A stretch of 64,000 bases of DNA from an uncultured Eubacterium sp. (GTDB lineage: Bacteria; Bacillota; Clostridia; Lachnospirales; Lachnospiraceae): positions 1 through 64,000 of the forward strand of contig CATLIX010000002.1 in the NCBI GenBank assembly GCA_949959185.1. Reading direction: 5' to 3'. Below the pieces are notes generated by a model. The model was not told the origin of the DNA, made no database searches, and saw only the letters and a list, made by a program, of their open reading frames with translations. This document shows positions 7,495 through 17,029 of this stretch, one piece after another. Position numbers and translations under genes: made by a program. Each line of letters starts with the position of its first letter. Position 1 is the stretch's first letter.

Positions 7495-9849
7495 ATGGAA
7501 CGAATAAAAATCTCGATACGGAATCTTGTGGAATTTATTCTGCGTTCCGGCGATATTGACAATCGAAAAGGCCGGGCCATGCAGAAAGAGGCCATGCAGG
7601 AGGGCAGCAGAATACACCGGAAAATCCAGAGGAGAATGGGCGCTTCCTATGAGCCGGAGGTTTTTCTGAAAACGGAACTGGTGCGGGAGCGGTACATTCT
7701 GGTTCTGGAAGGACGGGCGGACGGTGTAATTACGGAGGAAGAAAAAGTAACCATTGATGAAATAAAAGGGGTGTACCAGGATGTGAATTTCATGGAAGGG
7801 CCGGTTCCGGTTCATCTGGCCCAGGCAAAATGCTATGCTTATATGGTGGCTGCGGAACAGGAACTGCCGGAAATTTCTGTTCAGATGACCTACTGTAATC
7901 TGGATACGGAGGAAATCCGCAGATTTCAGGAGCATTACACGCTGGAAGAACTTGAGGAATGGTTTGAAGAACTGATTCGTGCATATGGAAGATGGGCGGA
8001 ATTTCAGTATGAGGCCAGATTGGAACGGAATACATCCATTGCCGGGCTGGAATTTCCCTTCCCCTATCGGGAGGGGCAGAGGGAACTGGCCGGCGACGTG
8101 TATCGTACCATTCACCGCAGGAAAACACTGTTTATCCAGGCGCCTACCGGAACAGGCAAGACCATCACTACGGTATTTCCGGCGGTGAAAGCTGTGGGAG
8201 AAGGGCTGGCAGACAAGATTTTCTATCTGACAGCCAAAACCATTACCAGGACTGTGGCGGGAGAAGCCTTCGGGCTGCTGCGGAACCTGGGGTACCGGGG
8301 ACGGATTCTCACCATTACTGCGAAGGAAAAGCTCTGCCTCTGTGAGGAAATGGACTGCAATCCGGTGCATTGCCCCTGTGCAAAGGGCCATTATGACCGG
8401 GTAAACGACGCAGTTTTTGATTTGCTCCGGAAAGAATATGAAATTACAAGGGAGATTCTGATACGTCAGGCGGAGGAATTTCAGGTGTGCCCCTTTGAAA
8501 TGTGTCTGGACACGGCCCTCTGGGTGGATGATATTATCTGTGATTATAATTATGTATTTGACCCCAATGTTTATCTGAAACGCTTTTTTGCGGAAGGAGT
8601 AAAAGGAGAATACCTGTTTCTGGTGGATGAAGCCCATAATCTGGCGGACCGGGCCAGAGAAATGTACAGCGCAGTTCTGTATAAGGAAGATTTTCTCCGT
8701 GTGAAAAAGATTTTAAAGAACCACAGCCTGAAATGCGTCCGGGGGCTGGAGCGGTGCAATAAACATCTGCTGGCAATGAAACGGGAGTGTGAAAACTGTG
8801 AGACGCTGGAAAGTATCAGCCCGCTGATTTTCTCCCTTATGCAGCTTGGGGCCGCAATGGAGGAATTCTTTTTAAAGGATATTGCATTTCCGGAGAAAAA
8901 GGAAGTGCAGGAATTTTATCTGGAGTTGCGGCATTTTCTGAACACGCATGAGCGGCTGGATGAAAATTATGTGATTTACACGGAGCATGAGACGGACAGG
9001 AGTTTTAAGCTGAAGCTGTTCTGTGTGAATCCGGCGGTAAATCTGCAGGAATGTCTGGATAAAAGCCGCAGTACCATCTTTTTTTCCGCCACTTTGCTGC
9101 CGATAAACTATTACAAGAAGCTGCTGAGCGCCAGAGAGGATAATTATGCGGTGTATGCCCGCACCTCTTTTCAGCAGGAACAGCATTTTCTGGCAGTGGG
9201 CACGGATGTGAGCAGCAGATATACCAGGAGAACAGAATCGGAATTTCAGAAAATTGCAGATTACATTTATGAGGCTTCCGGAGGGAAAACCGGAAATTAT
9301 ATGGTCTTTTTCCCTTCCTATAAAATGATGGAACAGGTATGGGAAAAGTTTCAGGCGCGGGAAGGAATCCGGGAGGAGCTGGACTGTGTCTGCCAGGAAA
9401 GCGGGATGACAGAACAGGAACGGGAGGAATTTCTGAGACTGTTTTCGGAAAAAAGAGAGAAAACCCTGATTGGCTTCTGCGTAATGGGAGGGATTTTTGC
9501 AGAGGGCATTGATTTGAAAGGGGAATCCCTGATTGGCGTGGTGATTGTGGGCACGGGGCTGCCTCAAATCAGCAACGAGCGGGAAATACTGAAACAGTTT
9601 TATGAGGAACGGGAACAGGCGGGATTTGCCTATGCATTCCGGTATCCCGGTATGAATAAAGTGCTGCAGGCGGCAGGGCGGGTAATCCGCACGGAAGAAG
9701 ACCGGGGCATTATTCTGCTGCTGGACGAACGTTTTCAGCAGCGGGAATATCAGTCTCTGTTTCCAAGAGAGTGGGAGTCATACCAGCCGGTCCGCCTTTC
9801 CGGGGTACGCCATGCGGTGGAAGCGTTCTGGAACAGGAGGAGTGTATGA
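7495..9849 (+). CDS. RecB-like nuclease fused to XPD/DinG-type helicase
   Basis: The 784-residue protein has an N-terminal PD-(D/E)XK domain of the RecB/Cas4 type: His41, GRAD with Asp76, ExK at Glu89-Lys91, and QAKCY (Gln110, Tyr114). The superfamily-2 helicase begins with APTGTGKT at 216-223 and has DEAH at 378-381. Seven cysteines at 281-337 are suited to an Fe-S cluster as in XPD and DinG. AGRVIR near the C-terminus is helicase motif VI. I chose the ATG at 7495 because homology begins there; the open frame extends upstream through repeat sequence. A role in DNA repair or replication-fork processing is inferred from the domains. Its stop codon overlaps the next (broken) reading frame as ATGA. 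Confidence 0.88.
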   Translation: MERIKISIRNLVEFILRSGDIDNRKGRAMQKEAMQEGSRIHRKIQRRMGASYEPEVFLKTELVRERYILVLEGRADGVITEEEKVTIDEIKGVYQDVNFMEGPVPVHLAQAKCYAYMVAAEQELPEISVQMTYCNLDTEEIRRFQEHYTLEELEEWFEELIRAYGRWAEFQYEARLERNTSIAGLEFPFPYREGQRELAGDVYRTIHRRKTLFIQAPTGTGKTITTVFPAVKAVGEGLADKIFYLTAKTITRTVAGEAFGLLRNLGYRGRILTITAKEKLCLCEEMDCNPVHCPCAKGHYDRVNDAVFDLLRKEYEITREILIRQAEEFQVCPFEMCLDTALWVDDIICDYNYVFDPNVYLKRFFAEGVKGEYLFLVDEAHNLADRAREMYSAVLYKEDFLRVKKILKNHSLKCVRGLERCNKHLLAMKRECENCETLESISPLIFSLMQLGAAMEEFFLKDIAFPEKKEVQEFYLELRHFLNTHERLDENYVIYTEHETDRSFKLKLFCVNPAVNLQECLDKSRSTIFFSATLLPINYYKKLLSAREDNYAVYARTSFQQEQHFLAVGTDVSSRYTRRTESEFQKIADYIYEASGGKTGNYMVFFPSYKMMEQVWEKFQAREGIREELDCVCQESGMTEQEREEFLRLFSEKREKTLIGFCVMGGIFAEGIDLKGESLIGVVIVGTGLPQISNEREILKQFYEEREQAGFAYAFRYPGMNKVLQAAGRVIRTEEDRGIILLLDERFQQREYQSLFPREWESYQPVRLSGVRHAVEAFWNRRSV

Positions 9850-10754
9850 AACGAAGGAATTCCGGAGAACTGACAGGGAATTATTATAATCCCAAAACGG
9901 GAGCTTTTTACAGCAGGGAAAATAAAACAGGCCATGTGGTGGGCTGGGACGATAATTATCCGCGGGAGAATTTTAACAGCAATTTCCGGCCCGCTGCCAA
10001 CGGAGCCTGGCTTGCCAAAGACAACAAGGGAGAAAAACATGGAAATCAGGGATATATCTGGATTTCCTATGAAGATACTTCTGTCCGTCTGAAAAATTTT
10101 ACTTTTTTGAATTGGAGCGGACGGGAAATTATCAGTATAATTACCACTATGACGGGACTGCAGGCAGCGGCTGCGCAGGATTCAGCTATCCGGAAGGGGT
10201 TACCCTGGCAAATATTTTTACAGCAAAGACCCGGAACGGGAAGACTGCTTCCTGTAAAATAACGGTTCAGGCGGTGACAGATCAGGAAGAACTGAACATG
10301 CCAGAGCTGTATCATGTATCCAATCAGGAATCCGGTATCCGGCTGAAATGGAAAAAGTATCAGGCGCTGACGGGTATGATATATACCGCAGGACGCCCGG
10401 CGGGAAGTGGAAGCGGGCAGCGGTTATGATGATTCCGGCAGAAAAACCGTACGGTTGTATATGCCGAAGCTGGCAAAGATAAACAGCAAATCCCCAGGGA
10501 CACTGACGGTAACATGGAAAAGAAACAGGAAAGCGGACGGTTACCAGCTTCAGTATTCCCGGTCTGGGAATTTCAAAAAGTCTGTCAGCCTGGAACTCCG
10601 TTCCGGAAACAAAGAGAAGAAAACCATCCGGAAATTAAAGAAAAAGAAAGTGTATTATGTGAGAATCCGAAGCTGGAAGAAGTCCGGAAACAGATTGTAT
10701 TACAGAGGATGGAGTGAGACGGGGAAAGCCAGAGTAAAACAGGGGCCGGAATAA
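9846..10754 (+). pseudogene. Broken surface protein with fibronectin-III-like domains
   Basis: An ATG at 9846 overlaps the helicase stop and opens about 90 residues (to about 10105). The frame then shifts near the T-run at 10101-10107 into a second frame (to about 10370), which has an Ig/FN3 pattern (KITVQAV, then RLKWKKYQALTG). It shifts again at about 10370-10380, where GYDIYRRTPGGKWKRAA continues the FN3 strand. The last part (to 10754) holds another FN3 module (LTVTWKRNRKADGYQLQYS). At least two indels break the frame. The intact ancestor was probably an extracellular repeat protein; no signal peptide is visible at the 9846 start. Confidence 0.75.
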
Positions 10755-10941
10755 AATCAGGATAAGGGAGAGACAGCCGCAAAGCAGCCGCTGTATACAG
10801 GATATGGCATTCGGCCCCAGGGAGCCTGATGTATATAGTGTAAATAAGCTGCCGTTTGCAGCCGTCTCTTCTTCTGTTCTGACGGAAAATATATTGCCGC
10901 GTTAAAGCAACCGTGCCCCTGTGTCAAAGGGCGCGAACCCC

Positions 10942-11313
10942 TTATTTTTTCGCAGGAATAACCTCCAGCCAGTATCCGTCCGGGTCTGTGACAAAGTAAA
11001 TGCCCATGGCAGGATTTTCAAAGCAGATACATCCCATGGCTTCATGCTTTGCATGGGCAGCGTCATAGTCTTCTGTCTCGAAGGCCAGATGGAATTCGCA
11101 GTCGCCCAGATCGTAGGGGCCTTCTTTTTCTTTCAGCCAGGTCAGCTCCAGATCGAAAGTGCTTTCCTCGTTAGAAAGAAATACAATGATATAACTGCCG
11201 TCAGCAGCCTCATTGCGGCGGATTTCTTTCAGGCCGAAGGCTTCCTGATAGAAAGCGATGGATTTGTCCAGATCCTGTACGTTATAGTTTTCATGAACCA
11301 TTTTAAAAGACAT
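10942..11313 (-). CDS. Glyoxalase/VOC-family protein (lactoylglutathione lyase-like)
   Basis: The 123-residue product is a typical two-module vicinal-oxygen-chelate protein. Putative metal ligands are His7, Glu56, His75 and Glu117. The C-terminal FVTDPDGYWLEVI motif is characteristic of glyoxalase I. A glyoxalase role against methylglyoxal is the best guess, but VOC proteins vary in substrate. AGGAGG lies upstream of the ATG at 11313. It follows the LysR gene on the same strand after a 150-bp gap. Confidence 0.85.
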   Translation of the reverse strand: MSFKMVHENYNVQDLDKSIAFYQEAFGLKEIRRNEAADGSYIIVFLSNEESTFDLELTWLKEKEGPYDLGDCEFHLAFETEDYDAAHAKHEAMGCICFENPAMGIYFVTDPDGYWLEVIPAKK

Positions 11314-11397
11314 AGCAATTCCTCCTTGATATATTATGGTTATTGGACTTCTGCAACGGATAAAGGGCTTTTGTCTCTCAGGTTACAGAAGCCGGTT

Positions 11398-11464
11398 TAA
11401 AGGCAACAGTCCGGACACAGCCCATGTTCAGGCTGAACATACGCTATGACTGAACTGCTGCCCT
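11398..11464. repeat. Degenerate short relative of the family-ii element
   Basis: GGCAACAGTCCGGAC at the left and GACTGAACTGCTGCC at the right form imperfect terminal repeats resembling GTAACAGTTCAG/CTGAACTGTTAC. The interior is a short hairpin (GTTCAGGCTGAAC). The assignment is tentative. Confidence 0.4.
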
Positions 11465-12369
11465 TAAAGGCCGGATATATGGTCGTTAAGTTCTGGCAGC
11501 AGATTTAAAAATTCCTCTGTGGAGGGTGAAACCGGAAGTTCGGGATTGACGGCCGCTGTGATTCGGCGCGGGGGCATTTTCTCCCTGGTCCGGACAATGT
11601 AAAGTTCCGTCATATGTTCCGAGAGACAGTAATCGGGGATAAAAGCAATGCCGATACCGATTTTGGCCAGGTCAGTCAGCAGATCGTTGCTGCTTAACTC
11701 CATTTCCGGAATCAACTCCAGCTGGTGCTGTAAAAACAGGTTATGCAAAAATTCACTGGTGGTACTTTTCCGGTCCAGCATTAAAATCGGGTATTTGTTT
11801 AATTCTGCAAAAGAAATTTCCTGCTGCTCCAGCGGAAAGCAGGCGGGATTTGCAATAAACACATCCCGGAAAGAAGCCACAGTTTTCCGGATACAGGAAC
11901 TGTCCATGCGGGAATTGGGATAATTGCTCACAATCAAATCCACCTTTCCCTGAGCGAGCAAATCCACGCAGCTTAAGGAAGTGGCATTTGTCACCTTGAT
12001 GGGAACCTGGGGAAATTTCTCATGGAACTGTTTCAGATAAGGCACCAGGAAATAGCGGCAGATGGTGTCGCTGGCGCCGATATGAAGCTGTCCAAGACCC
12101 AGAGTACCGGAATCCGTAAGCTGCTGTTCGCCCCGCTCAATCAGGTTGATGGCGGGTTCAATGTGTTTCAATAACAGTTGTCCCGCAGAGGTAAGCTGAA
12201 CCCTTTTGGTGCTGCGGATAAATAAAGGCTGTTCCAGTTTCTTTTCCAGCGTCTTGATGGACTGGCTGACGGCGGACTGGGAAATAAACAGTTTCCTGGA
12301 AGCCTCTGAAAAACTGAGGGAGGAAGCCACATGATAAAATACCTTGTACAGTTCATAATTAATGTCCAC
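11464..12369 (-). CDS. LysR-family transcriptional regulator
   Basis: The 301-residue protein has the N-terminal winged helix-turn-helix of LysR regulators (LSFSEASRKLFISQSAVSQS at about residues 18-37), followed by a substrate-binding domain. The start is GTG at 12369, with AGGGGGAA about 7 nt upstream. It is divergent from purL, but the ligand and targets are not visible. The C-terminus abuts the degenerate repeat at 11398-11464. Confidence 0.9.
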   Translation of the reverse strand: MDINYELYKVFYHVASSLSFSEASRKLFISQSAVSQSIKTLEKKLEQPLFIRSTKRVQLTSAGQLLLKHIEPAINLIERGEQQLTDSGTLGLGQLHIGASDTICRYFLVPYLKQFHEKFPQVPIKVTNATSLSCVDLLAQGKVDLIVSNYPNSRMDSSCIRKTVASFRDVFIANPACFPLEQQEISFAELNKYPILMLDRKSTTSEFLHNLFLQHQLELIPEMELSSNDLLTDLAKIGIGIAFIPDYCLSEHMTELYIVRTREKMPPRRITAAVNPELPVSPSTEEFLNLLPELNDHISGL

Positions 12370-12508
12370 AGGCAGTTCCCCCTTCGTAACAGTCCGGATG
12401 TTTCAATGTTATAAGTGAAATCTGCTTTTATTATAAGTATGGATTATAAATATGTCAATAGGAGAAAAATAAATAAGAAATAAATATAAATAGCATTAAA
12501 TATATTAA

Positions 12509-12538
12509 TTGTACTAATTATACATTTCGTGTTATACT
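12509..12538 (+). promoter_or_regulatory. Predicted purL promoter
   Basis: TTGTAC (12509-12514) and TATACT (12533-12538) are separated by 18 bp. The leader is about 27 nt, so there is no room for a purine riboswitch. The surrounding 12420-12530 is very AT-rich. Confidence 0.55.
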
Positions 12539-12571
12539 GTGTGGTAACAGGACAAATTAAGGAGGGAACCA

Positions 12572-15500
12572 ATGAGCAACGTAAGACGAATTTTCGTGGA
12601 AAAGAAACCGGATTTTGCCATTCAGGCCAGGGAGCTCCAGTCAGAAATCAGAAGCTATCTGGGCATTCGCTCTGTGACAGGTGTGCGGGTGCTGATTCGT
12701 TATGATGTGGAGAATATTTCTGAGGAAACGTATCAGAAAGCTATTGCAACGGTATTTTCCGAGCCTCCGGTGGATGATGTATATGAGGAAGCATTTGAGG
12801 CCGGTTCTGCCCAGGTATTCAGCGTGGAATACCTGCCGGGACAGTATGACCAGCGGGCGGATTCCGCAGAGCAGTGCGTGAAACTGTTAAATGAGACGGA
12901 ACATCCCATTATCCGTTCTGCCACCACCTATGTGATTGAGGGCGAGGTGAGCCCGGAGCAGCTTGAGGCCATCAAAAACCACTGTATCAATCCGGTGGAT
13001 TCCAGAGAAACCGGGCTGGAGAAGCCGGAAACGCTGACGGATGACTTTGAGGAGCCGGAAGATGTGAAGATTCTGGATGGATTTACCGGGTTGCCGGAAG
13101 CAGAACTGAAGAATTTCTATGATTCTCTGGGACTTGCCATGACTTTTAAAGATTTCCTGCACATTCAGAATTATTTTCAGAAAGAGGAAAAAAGAAATCC
13201 GTCCATGACGGAAATCCGTGTGCTGGATACCTACTGGTCTGACCACTGCCGTCACACCACCTTTTCCACAGAATTAAAAGACGTTGCCTTTGGAGAAGGA
13301 TTTTACCGGGAGCCCATGGAAGAGACTTACCAGGATTATCTGAACACCCATAAGGAAATGTACCAGGGCCGGGAGGATAAGTTTGTCTGTCTGATGGACC
13401 TTGCTCTGATGGCCATGAAACGGCTGAAAAAAGAAGGAAAGCTGGAAGACCAGGAAGAATCGGACGAAATCAACGCCTGTTCCATTGTGGTTCCGGTGGA
13501 AGTGGACGGGAAAACAGAAGAATGGCTGGTAAATTTCAAGAATGAAACCCACAACCATCCCACGGAAATTGAGCCTTTCGGCGGCGCGGCCACCTGTCTT
13601 GGAGGAGCTATCCGGGATCCTTTGTCCGGGCGTACTTATGTCTATCAGGCCATGCGGGTAACGGGAGCCGCGGATCCCACCGTATCGGTGCGGGATACCC
13701 TGGAAGGCAAACTGCCTCAGAAAAAGCTGGTGCGGGGAGCCGCTCACGGTTACAGTTCCTATGGGAACCAGATTGGGCTGGCGACGGGATATGTAAAAGA
13801 AATTTATCATCCTGATTACGTGGCAAAACGGATGGAAATCGGTGCGGTGATGGGGGCTGCCCCAAGGCGTGCCGTGCAGCGCCTTACCTCCGACCCCGGT
13901 GATGTAATTATCCTTCTGGGCGGACGTACCGGAAGGGATGGAATCGGCGGTGCCACAGGTTCCTCCAAAGCCCACAATACGGAATCCACCGCAGTCTGCG
14001 GCGCGGAAGTGCAGAAAGGAAATCCACCCACAGAGCGGAAAATTCAGCGTCTGTTCCGCCGGGAGGAAGTAGCCCATATCATCAAAAAGTGCAACGATTT
14101 CGGAGCAGGAGGCGTATCGGTGGCCATCGGCGAACTGGCTGACGGACTGCGTGTCTGCCTGGATAAGGTTCCGAAGAAATATGCGGGACTGGACGGTACG
14201 GAAATTGCAATTTCCGAGTCCCAGGAGCGTATGGCGGTGGTTATCGCCCCGGAAGATAAGGAGCAGTTCCTTTCCTGGGCAAAAGAGGAAAATCTGGAAG
14301 CAGTGGAAGTGGCTGTGGTCACAGAAGAACCCCGGCTGGTGCTGGAATGGAGAGGAAAGGAAATTGTAAATATTTCCAGAGCTTTTCTGGACACCAACGG
14401 GGCCCATCAGGAAACCTCTGTGAAAGTGGATATTCCCTCGCAGGAGGAAAATTTCTTTGAGAAAAAAGAAATTCCCAAAGTGGCGGAAGCTCTGAAAAAA
14501 GGCGATATGAAAAAGGCGTGGCTTGCGACCCTTTCCGACCTCAATGTATGTTCCCAGAAAGGCCTGGTGGAAATGTTTGACGGCTCCATCGGCGCGGGCA
14601 GCGTATTTATGCCTTACGGCGGAACATATCAGCTGACAGAGACCCAGAGCATGGTGGCAAAACTTCCGGTGGCGGAAGGGAACTGCGATACGGTTACCAT
14701 GATGGCTTACGGATTTGACCCGGAGCTGTCCTCCTGGAGTCCCTACCACGGAGCAGTGTATGCCGTACTGGAATCCATGGCAAGGATTGTGGCGGCAGGG
14801 GGCGATTACCGGAAGATTCGTTTTACGTTCCAGGAATATTTCCGCCGGATGAACGAACATCCATCCCGCTGGAGCCAGCCTTTTGCGGCCCTTCTGGGAG
14901 CCTACAGCGCCCAGATTGGATTCGGACTGCCTTCCATCGGAGGAAAAGATTCCATGTCCGGTACTTTTAATGAGATTGACGTACCGCCTACCCTGGTTTC
15001 TTTTGCGGTGGATGTGGCAAAAGAAGGGGATATTATCACACCGGAGCTGAAACAGCCGGGCAATAAGCTGATGATTTTTAAAATTGCCACAGATAAATAC
15101 GATTTGCCGGTATATGGCCAGGTTATGAAACTGTATGAGGCCATTCATACATTAATTCAGCAGAAAGCCATTGTATCCGCCTATGCCCTGGACGGAAAAG
15201 GAATTGCGGCGGCAGTGAGCAAAATGGCCTTTGGGAATAAGCTGGGCGTTACCATGGAATCCGATGTGTGCAGCGACTGTATGTTTTCTCCTCATTTTGG
15301 AAAACTTATTGCAGAAGTTCCGGCGGAGAAAACAGATTTTGTGACAGAAACCATTGAGAAGGTCATGGAGCCCTGGGCAAAAGCGGAAACAGAGGAGGGC
15401 GGCTGCGGCCATCTGTCTTACTGCAGAATCATCGGCCAGGTAAATGATTCGCAGAAATTTGTTTACGGAACCACGGAAATTTCCATGGAAGAAGCCATTG

Positions 15501-16417
15501 AGGCCTGGACAGGCACCCTGGAAAACGTATTCCCTACCATTGCGGTGAAAGAAAAAGAGGAAGTCAGGACAGATTTGTTCCATACGGATAAAGTATATGT
15601 GTGCAGACATAAAGTGGCAAGGCCAACCGTGTTCATTCCCGTATTCCCAGGGACAAACTGTGAGTATGACAGTGCGAAAGCCTTTGAGCGGGCCGGAGCA
15701 GACACCATTGTAAAAGTGTTCCGGAACCTGAGCGGAACGGATATCCGGGAGTCCGTGGATGAATTTGTGGAAGCCATCGAGCAGTCCCAGATTATCATGT
15801 TCCCAGGGGGATTTTCTGCCGGGGACGAGCCGGAGGGAAGCGCGAAATTTTTTGCCAATGCCTTCCGTAATCCGAAAATGGCAGAAGCTGTCAATCGTCT
15901 TTTACAGGAACGGGACGGCCTGATGCTGGGTGTCTGCAACGGATTCCAGGCACTGGTGAAACTGGGCCTTGTGCCTTACGGGGAAATCCGCCAGCAGAGT
16001 GAAGATTCTCCCACATTGACCTATAATACCATTGGACGCCACATTTCCAAAATGGTCTATACGAAAGTAGTGACCGACAAATCTCCCTGGCTGGCACAGG
16101 CAGAACCGGGAAAAATATACTGTAACCCCGCTTCCCACGGGGAAGGACGTTTTGTTGCGCCGAAAGAATGGCTGGACAGACTGTTCGCAAACGGCCAGGT
16201 GGCGACCCAGTATGTGAATGAAAAAGGACAGCCCACCATGGACGAAGAATGGAATATCAACGGTTCTTATATGGCCATTGAAGGAATTACCAGCCCTGAT
16301 GGCAGGGTTCTGGGTAAAATGGCTCATTCCGAACGCCGGGGCAGAAGCGTGGCAGTGAATATCTATGGAGAACAGGATATGAAGCTGTTCGAGAGCGGCG
16401 TGGCGTATTTTAAATAA
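12572..16417 (+). CDS. purL: Phosphoribosylformylglycinamidine synthase, fused large form
   Basis: FGAM synthase converts FGAR, glutamine and ATP to FGAM in purine synthesis. The 1281-residue protein is the single-chain form: PurS-like N-terminus, two ATP-binding synthetase halves (ETHNHPTEIEPFGGAATC; IGGKDSMSGTF), and a C-terminal class-I glutamine amidotransferase. The amidotransferase shows PGGFSAGDEPEG, nucleophile Cys in GVCNGFQ, and NPASHGEGRF. AAGGAGGG precedes the ATG. It stands alone here, without other pur genes. The LysR gene is divergent and may or may not regulate it. Confidence 0.97.
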   Translation: MSNVRRIFVEKKPDFAIQARELQSEIRSYLGIRSVTGVRVLIRYDVENISEETYQKAIATVFSEPPVDDVYEEAFEAGSAQVFSVEYLPGQYDQRADSAEQCVKLLNETEHPIIRSATTYVIEGEVSPEQLEAIKNHCINPVDSRETGLEKPETLTDDFEEPEDVKILDGFTGLPEAELKNFYDSLGLAMTFKDFLHIQNYFQKEEKRNPSMTEIRVLDTYWSDHCRHTTFSTELKDVAFGEGFYREPMEETYQDYLNTHKEMYQGREDKFVCLMDLALMAMKRLKKEGKLEDQEESDEINACSIVVPVEVDGKTEEWLVNFKNETHNHPTEIEPFGGAATCLGGAIRDPLSGRTYVYQAMRVTGAADPTVSVRDTLEGKLPQKKLVRGAAHGYSSYGNQIGLATGYVKEIYHPDYVAKRMEIGAVMGAAPRRAVQRLTSDPGDVIILLGGRTGRDGIGGATGSSKAHNTESTAVCGAEVQKGNPPTERKIQRLFRREEVAHIIKKCNDFGAGGVSVAIGELADGLRVCLDKVPKKYAGLDGTEIAISESQERMAVVIAPEDKEQFLSWAKEENLEAVEVAVVTEEPRLVLEWRGKEIVNISRAFLDTNGAHQETSVKVDIPSQEENFFEKKEIPKVAEALKKGDMKKAWLATLSDLNVCSQKGLVEMFDGSIGAGSVFMPYGGTYQLTETQSMVAKLPVAEGNCDTVTMMAYGFDPELSSWSPYHGAVYAVLESMARIVAAGGDYRKIRFTFQEYFRRMNEHPSRWSQPFAALLGAYSAQIGFGLPSIGGKDSMSGTFNEIDVPPTLVSFAVDVAKEGDIITPELKQPGNKLMIFKIATDKYDLPVYGQVMKLYEAIHTLIQQKAIVSAYALDGKGIAAAVSKMAFGNKLGVTMESDVCSDCMFSPHFGKLIAEVPAEKTDFVTETIEKVMEPWAKAETEEGGCGHLSYCRIIGQVNDSQKFVYGTTEISMEEAIEAWTGTLENVFPTIAVKEKEEVRTDLFHTDKVYVCRHKVARPTVFIPVFPGTNCEYDSAKAFERAGADTIVKVFRNLSGTDIRESVDEFVEAIEQSQIIMFPGGFSAGDEPEGSAKFFANAFRNPKMAEAVNRLLQERDGLMLGVCNGFQALVKLGLVPYGEIRQQSEDSPTLTYNTIGRHISKMVYTKVVTDKSPWLAQAEPGKIYCNPASHGEGRFVAPKEWLDRLFANGQVATQYVNEKGQPTMDEEWNINGSYMAIEGITSPDGRVLGKMAHSERRGRSVAVNIYGEQDMKLFESGVAYFK

Positions 16418-16641
16418 AAAAATCAGAAAATTAACGATGATTGTTGGAAATTACAGAAGGGTATAGCGGGAAAATATATAAAAAATACGTATATTCAGAA
16501 GGGAAATTTGCATATAATGTACAAAAAGAATGCGGCGAAATATGTTTTAATTGACAGTTTAACAAAAAATGCATACAAGATGAAACAAAGTTAAAAAATT
16601 ACGATTCATTTGGTGATTATATAAGAAGAAGTATTTGACGG

Positions 16642-16682
16642 AAAGGACCCTTATTATTCTGAGACAGGGTCCTTTCTTTTTA
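16642..16682 (+). terminator. Rho-independent terminator
   Basis: AAAGGACCC pairs with GGGTCCTTT and is followed by CTTTTTAT. It lies 225 bp after purL and just before the AT-rich accessory operon. The 16418-16640 interval is AT-rich with no supported gene. Confidence 0.8.
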
Positions 16683-16727
16683 TGCCATAGGACAAATTTA
16701 TAAAGTACAATAAAGAGGGTAGTATAT

Positions 16728-17024
16728 ATGTATAATATTTGCAGGCCATTTGTTTTACACAATGATTTTCTTCCGCCGTCAAGAGAGGTTCATCAGGACT
16801 GGGACTATCTTTCTTATGGTTATTACGACGGTATTTCAGTAGGGAAAAATCTTTTTTCAGACGGAACGATTGATTAAAAAAAGTTATGGGAATATTCTGT
16901 AGAACGGAGTACCCTGATGACAGGAAAGTGTCAGGAACAGGTAATCTATGGATTTCGGAGCGAGAAAGACGGAAGTTGGGAAGGAAGTTTTTGGGATGAC
17001 GCTATACTTATCAAAATTGCCTGA
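16728..17024 (+). pseudogene. Small protein gene with in-frame stop, first cistron of the DAC operon
   Basis: An ATG at 16728, 8 nt after AAAGAGGG, opens 49 codons rich in aromatic and acidic residues (HQDWDYLSYGYYDGISVG). The frame stops at TAA 16875-16877. The same frame then runs open for another 48 codons (KKLWEYSVERS to FWDDAILIKIA) to TGA 17022-17024. The sense-like second half suggests one ancestral protein of about 98 residues or the N-terminus of a longer one, interrupted by a nonsense change. Alternatively the 49-residue product is real and complete. I do not recognise the family. The next frame begins 6 nt after the second stop. Confidence 0.55.
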
Positions 17025-17029
17025 CAGGA

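Noticed and set aside
10767-10870. An imperfect long inverted repeat (GAGAGAC.. with ..GTCTCTTC) after the FN3 pseudogene
   Set aside because: Pairing is interrupted many times and no T-run follows on either side; it was not strong enough to call.
12370-12571. A purine riboswitch or PurBox upstream of purL
   Set aside because: The predicted promoter lies about 35 bp before the ATG, so a riboswitch cannot fit; no clear PurBox was seen.
13274-15148. A long antisense frame opposite purL
   Set aside because: It is a shadow of purL codon bias; the product shows no domain and no ribosome site.
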